From the NCBI GenBank assembly GCA_024234875.1, contig JACKNM010000003.1:805399-869398 (forward strand): a stretch of 64,000 nt of DNA, read 5' to 3'. Positions 1-9,322 of the stretch are shown here, one piece after another. How positions within the stretch are numbered: position 1 is the stretch's first letter; each line of letters opens with the position of its first letter. This DNA comes from Ectothiorhodospiraceae bacterium. GTDB lineage: Bacteria; Pseudomonadota; Gammaproteobacteria; HK1. The notes under the pieces are model-generated. The model did no database searches, was not told the origin of the DNA, and saw nothing but the letters and a program-made list of their open reading frames with translations. A program made the translations under genes and the position numbers.

Positions 1-267
1 CTGATGCTCGGGGTCGGCGAGGAGCGCGACGAGGTGCTGGAGGTCCTGCGCGATCTGCGCGCCCACGACTGCGACATGGTGACCATCGGCCAGTACCTCC
101 AGCCGAGTCGTTACCACCTGCGCGTCGAGCGCTTCTGGGAGCCGGCCGAGTTCGACGAGCTCGGCGCCCGCGCCCGCGAGCTCGGCTTCATCAACGTCGC
201 GAGCGGTCCGCTCGTGCGCTCGTCTTACCACGCCGACCGTCAGGCCGCGGGCGAGGCGGTCGCCTGA
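1..267 (+). CDS. lipA: Lipoyl synthase, C-terminal part (cut by window start)
   Basis: LipA is the radical-SAM enzyme that inserts two sulfur atoms into octanoyl groups on lipoate-dependent enzymes. Only the last 88 codons are inside the window, reading in frame from base 1 to the TGA at 265-267. Family signatures are clear: LMLGVGE near the start, then DMVTIGQYLQPS, then a C-terminal segment with GFINVASGPLVRSSYHAD. The cysteine motifs of the iron-sulfur clusters lie in the missing N-terminal part. The remaining sequence has normal length and no frameshift. Confidence 0.93.
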   Translation: MMLGVGEERDEVLEVLRDLRAHDCDMVTIGQYLQPSRYHLRVERFWEPAEFDELGARARELGFINVASGPLVRSSYHADRQAAGEAVA

Positions 268-389
268 CGTCCCAGTCGGGATCGGGGGCGTTGGTGGACG
301 ATTCGTCGCGGCGCACCGCGGCCTCGGCCACGGCCGAGAACGCCGCCCGGTCCCGGCTCTCGGCCGGGGGCCGCTGAAGGCCGGCGACG

Positions 390-1148
390 GTGGAGCTCCA
401 CGTCGTCAAGGTCCTCACTCTGCTCGCCCTGCCTCCGGGCGCCAATCTGCTGCTCGCGCTGCTCGGGGTGGTGGTCGGGCGTTGGTACCGCCGTCTCGGG
501 CACATCCTCGTCGCCGCCTCACTGGTGGCGCTCTGGCTCCTCTCCTTGCCGCCGGTCGCCGGCGCGCTGGCTCGGGGTCTGGAGACCGACCGACCGCTCG
601 CGACCCTCGCCGACACCGCCGGCGCCCGAGCCATCGTCATCCTCGGCGGCGGTCGGCGCGAGGACGCTCCGGAGTACGGGGCCGACACCGTCTCCGACCG
701 CACCCTGGTGCGCCTGCGCTACGGGGCTCATCTCGCTCGCGGGACCGGCCTCCCGGTGCTGGTCTCCGGCGGCAGCGTGTTCGGCAATCGCATCCCCGAG
801 GCGGAGTTGATGCGCGACGTGCTCGAGAACGAGCTCGGGGTCAAGGTGCGCTGGGCCGAGACCGCGAGTCGCAACACCGCGGAGAACGCGCGCGAGAGCG
901 CCGCGATACTTCGCGAGACCGGAATCCGGCGGGTCGTGCTGGTGACCCACGCCAGCCACATGCCGCGCTCCGCGGCGGCATTCGAGGCCGCGGGACTGGA
1001 CGTGGTGCCCGCGCCGACCTCGGGTGTCGGCCCCCGCACCGAGGGCCTGGGCGGGTTCGACTTCCTGCCGGGCGCCCGCGCGCTGGCGCTGTCGGCGGAG
1101 GCTCTCCACGAGTACCTCGGGATCGTCTGGTACCGGTTGCGATATTGA
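390..1148 (+). CDS. elyC: ElyC/YdcF-like DUF218 inner-membrane protein
   Basis: A 252-residue protein with a GTG start. The N-terminus has two hydrophobic helices, at about residues 5-28 and 37-58. A DUF218 domain follows, with AIVILGGG near residue 75, LVSGG near residue 125 and VVLVTHASHMPRS near residue 180. This layout and length match E. coli ElyC, a membrane protein needed for normal envelope (peptidoglycan precursor) metabolism; the enzymatic reaction of the family is not settled. The gene lies 122 bases after lipA and converges on xseA. The name rests on overall architecture; a YdcF-type assignment is the alternative. Confidence 0.75.
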   Translation: MELHVVKVLTLLALPPGANLLLALLGVVVGRWYRRLGHILVAASLVALWLLSLPPVAGALARGLETDRPLATLADTAGARAIVILGGGRREDAPEYGADTVSDRTLVRLRYGAHLARGTGLPVLVSGGSVFGNRIPEAELMRDVLENELGVKVRWAETASRNTAENARESAAILRETGIRRVVLVTHASHMPRSAAAFEAAGLDVVPAPTSGVGPRTEGLGGFDFLPGARALALSAEALHEYLGIVWYRLRY

Positions 1149-1176
1149 GGCTCGGGATAATCCCCGGGTCGTGCGG

Positions 1177-1195
1177 GGCGGGCACTCGACCCGCC
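1177..1195. terminator. Possible hairpin in the convergent elyC/xseA gap
   Basis: A 6-bp perfect stem (GGCGGG at 1177-1182 with CCCGCC at 1190-1195) and a 7-base loop lie in the 55-base gap between the convergent genes. No T-run follows on either side, so it is at best a weak or factor-assisted terminator. Confidence 0.25.
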
Positions 1196-1203
1196 GTCGA
1201 GCA

Positions 1204-2607
1204 TCAGGTCGCGTCGGCGTCGGGCGGCGGGGTGACGGTCGCGTCGAGGCTGCCGTCGGCCAGGCGGGCGCGAAGTCGGGTGCCAGGCGGCGCCTGATCG
1301 GGGTGTCGTACGACGAGGCCGTCGTCGGCGCGCGAGACGATGGCGTAGCCGCGCGCCAGCGTCGCCAGCGGACCCACCGCGGTGAGCGCCCGATCCAGCT
1401 CGCGCAGCGCCGATCGCCTGGCCGTGAGGCTCGCCCACTGGGCTGCGACGAGACGCCGCTCGAGGGTCGCATGCTGCTGGCGAAGCACCTGCACGCGCCG
1501 CGCCGGGTCGTGCCGGGTGAGCAGGCTGCTCGCCCGCGCGAGCGCGCCGCCGCCGCGCTCCAGGCGCCGATCCATGGCCCTCGCCAGCCGCTGTGCGAGA
1601 CCGTCGAGGCGCTGGGCGTGGTCGGTCAGGCGGCGGCGCGGGTGCACCAGTCGGCGCCCGAGGTGGGCCACCTCGCTGCGTGCCTCGCGTAGTCGCCGCC
1701 GCATGGCGAGGTCGAGCGCCCCGCGCATCCGCGCGAAGGCCGACCGCCATTGCGCGCCGTCGGGGGTGACCATCTCCGCCGCGGCCGACGGCGTCGGCGC
1801 CCGCGCGTCGGCCGCGAGGTCCGCGATGGTGAAGTCGGTCTCGTGCCCGATGCCGGTCACGATCGGAATGGACGCGCGGTGGATCGCGCGGGCCACCACC
1901 TCCTCGTTGAAGGCCCACAGGTCCTCGAGCGATCCGCCGCCCCGACACAGCAACAGGACGTCGCATTCGGCACGCCGGCAGGCCAGATCGATCATGCGGG
2001 CGATGCGGGCGGCCGCGCCCTCGCCCTGGACCGGGACCGGGTAGACCACCACCTCCGCCACCGGCCAGCGCCGCCCGATCACGCTCAGCACATCGCGCAG
2101 CGCCGCCCCGGTGGGCGAGGTGATCACCCCGATCGTCGAGGGCGCCGGCGGCGGGGGTCGCTTGCGCTCCGGGTCGAACAGGCCCTCTGCCGCGAGCCGC
2201 TGGCGCAGCGCCTCGAACGCGCGGCGCAGCGCTCCCGCACCCGCCTCCTCCATGTACTCGACCACCAGCTGGAACTCGCCGCGCTCGGGATAGAGGCCGA
2301 CGCGCGCCTGGGCCAACACCTGCACCCCGTCGCGGGGGTCGAAATCGAGGAGCCGGTTCTGCCCGCGGAACATCGCGCAGCGGACCTGGCAGCGCTCGTC
2401 CTTCAGCGAGAAGTAGATGTGTCCCGAGCGCGGGCGGGCGAGGTTCGACAGCTCGCCCTCGATCCAGATGGTCGCGAACGCGTCCTCGATCAGCTCCCGC
2501 GCCTCGAGGTTGAGGCGCGATACGGTGTAGACGTCGCGGAAGGGCGAGGCGAGCGGACTGGGTGAGGACACCGGGCACCGGGGGCGTGGCGGGACGACGA
2601 GCCGCAA
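1204..2607 (-). CDS. xseA: Exodeoxyribonuclease VII large subunit
   Basis: XseA is the catalytic large subunit of exonuclease VII, which degrades single-stranded DNA together with the small XseB subunit. The 467-residue frame begins with an OB-fold region (TVSRLNLEARELIE, then IWIEGELSN, then GHIYFSLKD). The nuclease core follows, with GVITSPTGAALRDV, CRGGGSLEDLWAFN and GIGHETDFTIADLAADARAPTPSAAAE-type motifs, then a long arginine-rich coiled-coil region and a C-terminal GYAIV strand. The chosen start is a TTG at 2607-2605, preceded on that strand by GGAGA about 8 bases upstream. A GTG at 2571 is the alternative. This is the only protein gene on the minus strand, and it diverges from guaB. 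Confidence 0.95.
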   Translation of the reverse strand: MRLVVPPRPRCPVSSPSPLASPFRDVYTVSRLNLEARELIEDAFATIWIEGELSNLARPRSGHIYFSLKDERCQVRCAMFRGQNRLLDFDPRDGVQVLAQARVGLYPERGEFQLVVEYMEEAGAGALRRAFEALRQRLAAEGLFDPERKRPPPPAPSTIGVITSPTGAALRDVLSVIGRRWPVAEVVVYPVPVQGEGAAARIARMIDLACRRAECDVLLLCRGGGSLEDLWAFNEEVVARAIHRASIPIVTGIGHETDFTIADLAADARAPTPSAAAEMVTPDGAQWRSAFARMRGALDLAMRRRLREARSEVAHLGRRLVHPRRRLTDHAQRLDGLAQRLARAMDRRLERGGGALARASSLLTRHDPARRVQVLRQQHATLERRLVAAQWASLTARRSALRELDRALTAVGPLATLARGYAIVSRADDGLVVRHPDQAPPGTRLRARLADGSLDATVTPPPDADAT

Positions 2608-2672
2608 TGTAGCGTCTCCGCGGCCAGAGCCTCAACGGCGGCGGCGGACGCGCGACTGGCCCCACGCCGCCG

Positions 2673-2701
2673 TTTACCCGGAGGCCCGACCGGCCTAAAA
2701 T
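2673..2701 (+). promoter_or_regulatory. Putative sigma70 promoter of guaB
   Basis: TTTACC at 2673-2678 and TAAAAT at 2696-2701 are separated by 17 bases, in the 124-base divergent gap 31 bases before the guaB start. The AT-rich -10 stands out against the local GC content. Assigned by eye only. Confidence 0.5.
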
Positions 2702-2731
2702 GCCCGATTCACCTCTGCGCGGAGTCACCCC

Positions 2732-4198
2732 ATGCTCCCGGTCGAGGACGCCCTCACCTTCGACGACGTCTTGCTCGTTCCCCGCTACTCGGATGTCTTG
2801 CCCCGCGAGGTCGATCTGCGGACCAGGCTCACCCGCGAGATCGAGCTCAGCCTGCCGCTCGTCGCCGCCGCCATGGACACGGTGACCGAGGCCCGCCTCG
2901 CGATCGCGCTGGCCCAGGAGGGCGGCATCGGCATCGTCCACAAGAACATGACCGCCGAGGACCAGGCGGCGCAGGTCCGCCAGGTCAAGAAGTTCGAGAG
3001 CGGGGTGATCAAGGATCCGATCACGGTCAGCCCCAACACCACGATTCGCGAGGTGCTCGAGCTCACCCGAACCCACGACATCTCCGGGGTGCCGGTGGTC
3101 GACGGCGAGGAGCTGGTCGGCATCGTCACCAGTCGCGACCTCCGCTTCGAGACGCACTTCGACGCCCCGGTCTCGAGCGTGATGACGCCGAAGGAGCGCC
3201 TGGTCACGGTCGAGGAGGGGGCGAGCCCCGACAAGGTCATGCACCTGCTGCACAAGCACCGCATCGAGAAGGTGCTGGTGGTCAACGGTGGGTTCGAGCT
3301 GCGCGGCCTGATCACGGTGAAGGACATCCGCAAGGCGATGGAGAACCCGCAGGCGTCGAAGGACGGCCAGCAGCGACTACGGGTCGGCGCCGCGGTGGGA
3401 ACCGGGGAAGGCACCGACGAGCGGGTCGACGCGCTGGTGGAGGCCGGGGTCGACGTGATCGTGGTGGACACCGCCCACGGCCATTCCCAGGGTGTCATCA
3501 ATCGTGTGCGGTCGATTCGCCAGCGCTATCCGGACGTGCAGATCATCGGCGGCAACATCGCCACCGGTGAGGCGGCGACGGCGCTGATGCGCGCGGGCGT
3601 CGACGCGGTGAAGGTCGGTATCGGCCCGGGCTCGATCTGCACCACGCGCATCGTCGCCGGCGTCGGCGTGCCGCAGCTCACCGCCATCTCCGAGGTGCAG
3701 CGCGCGCTCGACGGCACCGGCGTCCCGGTCATCGCCGACGGCGGGATTCGCTACTCCGGTGACATCGCCAAGGCACTGGCCGCGGGCGGTGACACGGTGA
3801 TGGTCGGCAGCCTGTTCGCCGGCACCGAGGAGTCGCCGGGGGACGTCGAGCTCTACCAGGGGCGGTCCTACAAGTCGTACCGCGGCATGGGCTCGCTGGG
3901 GGCGATGTCGCAGCAGCACGGCTCGAGCGATCGCTACTTCCAGAGCGAGGTCTCGGAGCTCGAGAAGCTGGTGCCCGAGGGGATCGAGGGCCGGGTACCC
4001 TACAAGGGGGCGGTCGGCGCGGTGATCCGCCAGCTCGTCGGGGGCTTGCGCGCGAGCATGGGCTATACCGGCTCGCACAACCTGGCCGAGCTGCGAGAGC
4101 GTGCGCGCTTCGTGCGGGTGACCGGCGCCGGGATGCGGGAGAGCCACGTCCACGACGTCAGCATCACCAAGGAGGCGCCGAACTACCGCGTCGAGTGA
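2732..4198 (+). CDS. guaB: IMP dehydrogenase
   Basis: GuaB oxidises IMP to XMP with NAD+, the first committed step of guanine nucleotide synthesis. The 488-residue protein is full length. A TIM-barrel N-terminal part (ALTFDDVLLVP) is followed by two CBS domains at about residues 95-205, including GVPVVDGEELVGIVTSRD. The catalytic loop GPGSICTTR has the active-site cysteine at residue 303, and YRGMGSLGAM and the flap region follow near residue 390. The ATG has GGAG 7 bases upstream. guaA follows 93 bases downstream, so the two enzymes that convert IMP to GMP are probably co-transcribed. Confidence 0.97.
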   Translation: MLPVEDALTFDDVLLVPRYSDVLPREVDLRTRLTREIELSLPLVAAAMDTVTEARLAIALAQEGGIGIVHKNMTAEDQAAQVRQVKKFESGVIKDPITVSPNTTIREVLELTRTHDISGVPVVDGEELVGIVTSRDLRFETHFDAPVSSVMTPKERLVTVEEGASPDKVMHLLHKHRIEKVLVVNGGFELRGLITVKDIRKAMENPQASKDGQQRLRVGAAVGTGEGTDERVDALVEAGVDVIVVDTAHGHSQGVINRVRSIRQRYPDVQIIGGNIATGEAATALMRAGVDAVKVGIGPGSICTTRIVAGVGVPQLTAISEVQRALDGTGVPVIADGGIRYSGDIAKALAAGGDTVMVGSLFAGTEESPGDVELYQGRSYKSYRGMGSLGAMSQQHGSSDRYFQSEVSELEKLVPEGIEGRVPYKGAVGAVIRQLVGGLRASMGYTGSHNLAELRERARFVRVTGAGMRESHVHDVSITKEAPNYRVE

Positions 4199-4291
4199 TT
4201 CGAGCCACCGCGCCCCTCGCGCGCAACGCGGGGGGCGTCGCCCGCGGTCTCGAGGGACCGCTCAAGCCCCGCCACCCAGCGAGATGAGGCA

Positions 4292-5881
4292 GTGACCGCG
4301 CCGCCCGAAGACAGTCTCCACGCCGAGCGCATCGTCATCCTCGACTTCGGCTCGCAGCTCACCCAGCTCATCGCCCGACGCGTGCGCGAGGCCGACGTCT
4401 ACTCCGAGATCCTGCCCTACGACGTCGACCCCGAGCGGCTGCGGGCGCTCGCCCCGCGCGGCATCATCCTGTCCGGCGGGCCGGAGTCGGTGGTGGAGTC
4501 GGCCCACGTGCGGGCCCCGGACGTGGTGTTCGAGCTCGGCGTCCCGGTGCTCGGAATCTGCTACGGCATGCAGACCATGGCCGCGCAGCTCGGCGGCGAG
4601 GTCGAGACCTCCGGCCACCGCGAGTTCGGTTACGCGCGTGTGCGTGTCGAGGACCCGGCCGGCCTGCTCGACGACATCGACGACCACAGCGCGGCCGACG
4701 GCGCGGCGCTGCTCGACGTGTGGATGAGCCACGGCGATCGCGTCACCGCGTTGCCACCCGGCTTCGTCAGCCTCGCCTCGACCGACGGCGCGCCGATTGC
4801 CGGCATGGCCGCCGCCGAGCGCCGCCTGTGGGGGGTGCAGTTCCATCCCGAGGTCACCCACACCCGCCAGGGGGCGCGGATCCTGCGCCGATTCGTCCGC
4901 GACATCTGCGGCTGCCAGGGCCTGTGGACCTCCGAGCGCATCATCGACGCCGCGATTGCCCGTGTCCGGGCCCAGGTCGGCGACGCTCCGGTCCTGCTCG
5001 GGCTCTCGGGTGGGGTCGACTCCTCGGTGGTGGCGGCGCTGCTGCACCGGGCGATCGGTGATCGGCTGACCTGCATCTTCGTCGACAACGGGCTGCTCCG
5101 CCTCGACGAGGGCGAGCAGGTGATGGCGACCTTCGCCCGCCACCTCGGGGTGCGGGTGATCATGGTCGACGCGCGCGAGCGCTTCCTGTCCGCGCTCGCC
5201 GGGGTCGAGGATCCGGAGGCCAAGCGCAAGGTCATCGGCCGGCTCTTCATCGAGGTGTTCGACGAGGAGGCGCATCGGCTGGAGGGGATCGAGTGGCTGG
5301 CGCAGGGGACGATCTACCCCGACGTCATCGAGAGCGCCGGGGCACACACCGGCAAGGCCCACGTCATCAAGTCCCACCACAACGTCGGCGGGCTGCCCGA
5401 GCGCATGCGCCTCGGACTGGTCGAGCCGCTGCGCGACCTGTTCAAGGACGAGGTCCGCGCGATCGGGGTCGAGCTCGGGCTGCCGAGCGACCTCGTGTAT
5501 CGGCACCCCTTTCCCGGACCCGGCCTCGGCGTGCGGATCCTCGGCGAGGTGCGCGCGGAGTACGCCGAGATCCTGCGCCGCGCGGACGCCATCTTCATCG
5601 AGGAGCTGCGTCGTGCCGACCTCTACGACCGGGTCAGCCAGGCGTTCGCGGTCTACCTGCCGGTGCGCTCGGTCGGCGTGATGGGCGATGCGCGCCGCTA
5701 CGAGCACGTGATCGCGCTGCGCGCGGTGGAGACCGTCGACTTCATGACCGCGCACTGGGCCCACCTGCCCTACGAGGTGCTGGACATCGCCTCCCGCCGC
5801 ATCGTGAACGAGGTGCCCGGGGTGTCGCGGGTGGTCTACGACATCTCCGGCAAGCCGCCGGCCACGATCGAGTGGGAGTGA
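4292..5881 (+). CDS. guaA: GMP synthase (glutamine-hydrolysing)
   Basis: GuaA amidates XMP to GMP using ATP and glutamine. The N-terminal class I amidotransferase domain shows LDFGSQLTQLIARRVRE, the nucleophile GICYGMQ (Cys90) and the HPEVTHT His/Glu pair. The ATP pyrophosphatase domain has the PP-loop GLSGGVDSSV near residue 240, and the C-terminal dimerisation domain carries HPFPGPGLGVR. At 529 residues it matches the family. The start is GTG, preceded by GAGATGAGG. Its TGA overlaps the tadA GTG by 4 bases, implying translational coupling. Confidence 0.97.
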   Translation: MTAPPEDSLHAERIVILDFGSQLTQLIARRVREADVYSEILPYDVDPERLRALAPRGIILSGGPESVVESAHVRAPDVVFELGVPVLGICYGMQTMAAQLGGEVETSGHREFGYARVRVEDPAGLLDDIDDHSAADGAALLDVWMSHGDRVTALPPGFVSLASTDGAPIAGMAAAERRLWGVQFHPEVTHTRQGARILRRFVRDICGCQGLWTSERIIDAAIARVRAQVGDAPVLLGLSGGVDSSVVAALLHRAIGDRLTCIFVDNGLLRLDEGEQVMATFARHLGVRVIMVDARERFLSALAGVEDPEAKRKVIGRLFIEVFDEEAHRLEGIEWLAQGTIYPDVIESAGAHTGKAHVIKSHHNVGGLPERMRLGLVEPLRDLFKDEVRAIGVELGLPSDLVYRHPFPGPGLGVRILGEVRAEYAEILRRADAIFIEELRRADLYDRVSQAFAVYLPVRSVGVMGDARRYEHVIALRAVETVDFMTAHWAHLPYEVLDIASRRIVNEVPGVSRVVYDISGKPPATIEWE

Positions 5882-6387
5882 CCCCTCTCACCGGCGACCA
5901 GCCGGTGCGCTGGAGCGACGCCGACCGCGCCTGGATGACCCGCGCACTGGCGCTGGCCGACGAGGCCGCCGCGGCCGGGGAGGTGCCGGTGGGCGCGGTG
6001 GTGGTGCTCGAAGGCGAGATCGTGGGCGAGGGGGCGAACGCGCCCATCGGCCGTATCGACCCGACCGCTCATGCCGAGGTGGTGGCGCTGCGTGAGGCGG
6101 CCGCGCGCGTCGGCAACTATCGCCTCACCGGGTGCACGCTCTACGCCACCATGGAGCCGTGCCCGATGTGCGCCGGGGCCATCGTGCACGCACGTGTCGC
6201 GCGAGTGGTGTGGGGCGCGCCCGACGAGCGCTGGGGCGCCGCCGGTAGCGTCTTCGACGTGCTCGGCGAGCCGCGGCTCAATCACCGCCCTCGGGTCGAG
6301 GGCGGGTTGATGGCGGCGGCGTCGGCCGAGCGCCTGCTCGCCTTCTTCCGGGCGCGGCGCGGCAACCGGCCGCCGGTGGACCCATGA
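5878..6387 (+). CDS. tadA: tRNA-specific adenosine deaminase
   Basis: TadA deaminates A34 of tRNA-Arg(ACG) to inosine so that one tRNA reads CGU, CGC and CGA. Zinc ligands and catalytic residues are visible as HAEV (His65, Glu67) and PCPMC (Cys95, Cys98). GEVPVGAVVV and ATMEPCPMCAGAIVHARV complete the deaminase core. The 169-residue length is normal. I start it at the GTG overlapping the guaA stop; in-frame GTG 5905 and ATG 5935 are alternatives, with the last nearest the conserved region. The substrate tRNA-Arg(ACG) is present in this window at 13955-14031. Confidence 0.92.
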   Translation: MTPLTGDQPVRWSDADRAWMTRALALADEAAAAGEVPVGAVVVLEGEIVGEGANAPIGRIDPTAHAEVVALREAAARVGNYRLTGCTLYATMEPCPMCAGAIVHARVARVVWGAPDERWGAAGSVFDVLGEPRLNHRPRVEGGLMAAASAERLLAFFRARRGNRPPVDP

Positions 6388-6431
6388 CCGGCGCCGCGAT
6401 CCGGTCGGTCGCAGTGACCCGGGAGACGTAG

Positions 6432-6926
6432 ATGGCAGTCATCGAGGCCCTGGCTCGGGATCTGGGCGCACGGCTCGCCACGCGCGGCCTGACCGTGACC
6501 ACTGCGGAGTCGTGTACCGGAGGCTGGATAGCGCAGGCGATCACCTCGGTGGCGGGCAGCTCGGGGTGGTTCGGACGGGGCTTCGTCACCTACTCCAACG
6601 CGGCCAAGCACGAGATGCTCGGGGTGCGCCGGCGCACGCTCGAGGCCCACGGCGCGGTGAGCGAGGAGACGGTGCGCGAGATGGCTCGTGGCGCGCTGGA
6701 GGCGGCGCGGGCCGACCTCGCGGTGGCGGTGAGCGGGATCGCCGGACCTGGCGGCGCCACTCCCGGCAAGCCGGTCGGCACGGTCTGCCTGGCCTGGGCC
6801 GGGCCGGGCGGGAAGCTCCGATCCACCCTCGTGCGCTATCACGGCGACCGCGAGGCAATCCGGCGCCAGGCGGTCGAGGAGGCATTGACCGGGCTGATCG
6901 CGCTCTGCGCCGACGTCGAGGCGTGA
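6432..6926 (+). CDS. pncC: Nicotinamide-nucleotide amidase (CinA C-terminal domain type)
   Basis: A stand-alone CinA C-terminal domain of 164 residues, the form that deamidates nicotinamide mononucleotide to nicotinate mononucleotide. Motifs include TTAESCTGG with the catalytic serine, GRGFVTYSNAAKHEMLGV, SGIAGPGG and GKPVGTV with a conserved lysine. The N-terminal MoCF-like domain of full CinA is absent, as is usual in gammaproteobacteria, where the gene often lies just before recA. The ATG start follows a GGGAGAC stretch. The stop overlaps the next GTG by 4 bases. Confidence 0.9.
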   Translation: MAVIEALARDLGARLATRGLTVTTAESCTGGWIAQAITSVAGSSGWFGRGFVTYSNAAKHEMLGVRRRTLEAHGAVSEETVREMARGALEAARADLAVAVSGIAGPGGATPGKPVGTVCLAWAGPGGKLRSTLVRYHGDREAIRRQAVEEALTGLIALCADVEA

Positions 6927-7477
6927 CCACGGACGACGGAGCCGACGCGGGCGCCGAGCGTTGGTTCTTCGCCGTGATGCCGGAGCTCGCCGAGGCCCGA
7001 GCCCTCGCCGGCGCTGTCCGTGAGGCTCTCCCCGATGGGTATGGGCGGGTGGTGCCGACGCGCCGGTTGCACCTCACCCTGGTCTTCCTCGGTGGCCTGG
7101 CGGCCGAGGCGCGCTCGGCGGCGGAGCGCGCGGCGGGCACGGTCGTCGGCGAGTGCTTCGAGGTGGTGCTCGGTCGCCTCGGGCACTTCCCTGGCGCGCG
7201 GGTTGCCTGGAGTGCCCCGATGGTGCCCGTCCCCGCGCTCGAGGCCCTGGCCGAGCGGCTGGCCGACGCGCTTCGCGCCCACGGGCTCACGCCGGACCGG
7301 CGGCCGTTCGTGCCCCACGTGACGGTGGCGCGCGCCGCGCGCCGGGTGCCGCCGCGCCTCGAGCACCGCCCGGTGCGCTGGCGGGTGCGGGACTTCGCCC
7401 TGGTGGCATCGAGACGCGAATCGGGGGCGTTGGTGTACGTTCCGGTGGTGCGCTGGCCGTTGGTGGTCCTGGCCTGA
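6923..7477 (+). CDS. thpR: RNA 2',3'-cyclic phosphodiesterase
   Basis: A 2H-phosphoesterase of 184 residues, formerly annotated as 2'-5' RNA ligase LigT. Both HxT signatures are present: HLTL (His50) and HVTV (His132), in the contexts TRRLHLTLVFLGG and RPFVPHVTVAR. ERWFFAVMP at the N-terminus is the usual opening strand. It begins with a GTG that overlaps the pncC stop. The enzyme opens 2',3'-cyclic phosphates to 2'-phosphates; its cellular RNA target is unclear. Confidence 0.88.
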   Translation: MTTDDGADAGAERWFFAVMPELAEARALAGAVREALPDGYGRVVPTRRLHLTLVFLGGLAAEARSAAERAAGTVVGECFEVVLGRLGHFPGARVAWSAPMVPVPALEALAERLADALRAHGLTPDRRPFVPHVTVARAARRVPPRLEHRPVRWRVRDFALVASRRESGALVYVPVVRWPLVVLA

Positions 7478-7686
7478 CCAGTGCGGCGTGGCCCGACGCC
7501 CCGGCCTCCAACGTATCGGCCCCGACGCATTGGCCCCACGCACCGACTCGGCGCCACGGCGGTCGGGCTTGCCAGCGGTTCTCAGCGAGCGCTCGGCTGT
7601 GGGATAATCTCCGGCTCGGCTCGCGGGATTGCGGGCCGCATCCGCGAACGCCCCCTCGGGGGGGCGCAGTGACTACAGGAGTGACC

Positions 7687-8720
<1,034 letters not shown>

Positions 8721-8724
<4 letters not shown>

Positions 8725-9215
8725 GCCCGCCCGAGGAGACCGAGCGCGGGGACGACCGCTCGCGCGAGGCCTCGGTACGGGCGCTGCGCCAGCGCGCGCT
8801 CGGGCTGCTCGCTCGACGGGAGCATTCGAGACGGGAGCTGGAGCGCAAGCTGCTCCGGCGCGGCGAGGACCCCGACGAGCTGCGCGAGGTCCTCGCGGCG
8901 CTCGCCGGCGAGGGGCTGCTCAGCGAGTCCCGGTACGCCGAGCAGCGCACGCGCAGCCTGGCCGAGCGCGGGTACGGGTCGCGCCGTGTCGCGGCGGAGC
9001 TGCGCGAGCGGGGTCTCGCGGGCGAGCTGGTGACGCGATCGCTGGCGGGCGAGGACTGGACCGAGCGCGCACGCGAGGCCCGCCGCCGGCGCTTCGGCGC
9101 CGAGCCGCCGGCGGACCGTGGCGAGTGGCTGCGCCAGGCCCGGTTCCTCGCCGGCCGCGGCTTCGCCGAGAGCGACGTGCGTCGGGCGCTGGCTGGCGTG
9201 ACCGACGACGAGTAA
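8721..9215 (+). CDS. recX: RecX, regulator of RecA
   Basis: RecX binds the RecA filament and inhibits its activity. The 164-residue frame shows the repeated three-helix pattern of the family: LRQRALGLLARREHSRRELE, then ESRYAEQRTRSLAERGYGSRRVAAELRERG, then WLRQARFLAGRGF. No in-frame ATG, GTG or TTG occurs in the N-terminal region. The only sensible start is a CTG at 8721 that overlaps the recA stop as CTGA, with AGGAGG at 8705-8710 upstream. Translation is therefore probably coupled to recA. Confidence 0.87.
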
Positions 9216-9322
9216 GACCGAGCCGGGAACCGGTGGATGGCGGGTGTGGTCGATTCGGCCCGGCCGCGGCGGACGAGTGCGTGCCGCCCGGTTCCGACGT
9301 GGAACAGAGAGACGACAGGCCC

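Noticed and set aside
7478..7686. LexA/SOS box upstream of recA
   Set aside because: Searched by eye for CTGT-N8-ACAG-type palindromes; only an unpaired CTGTGG was found.
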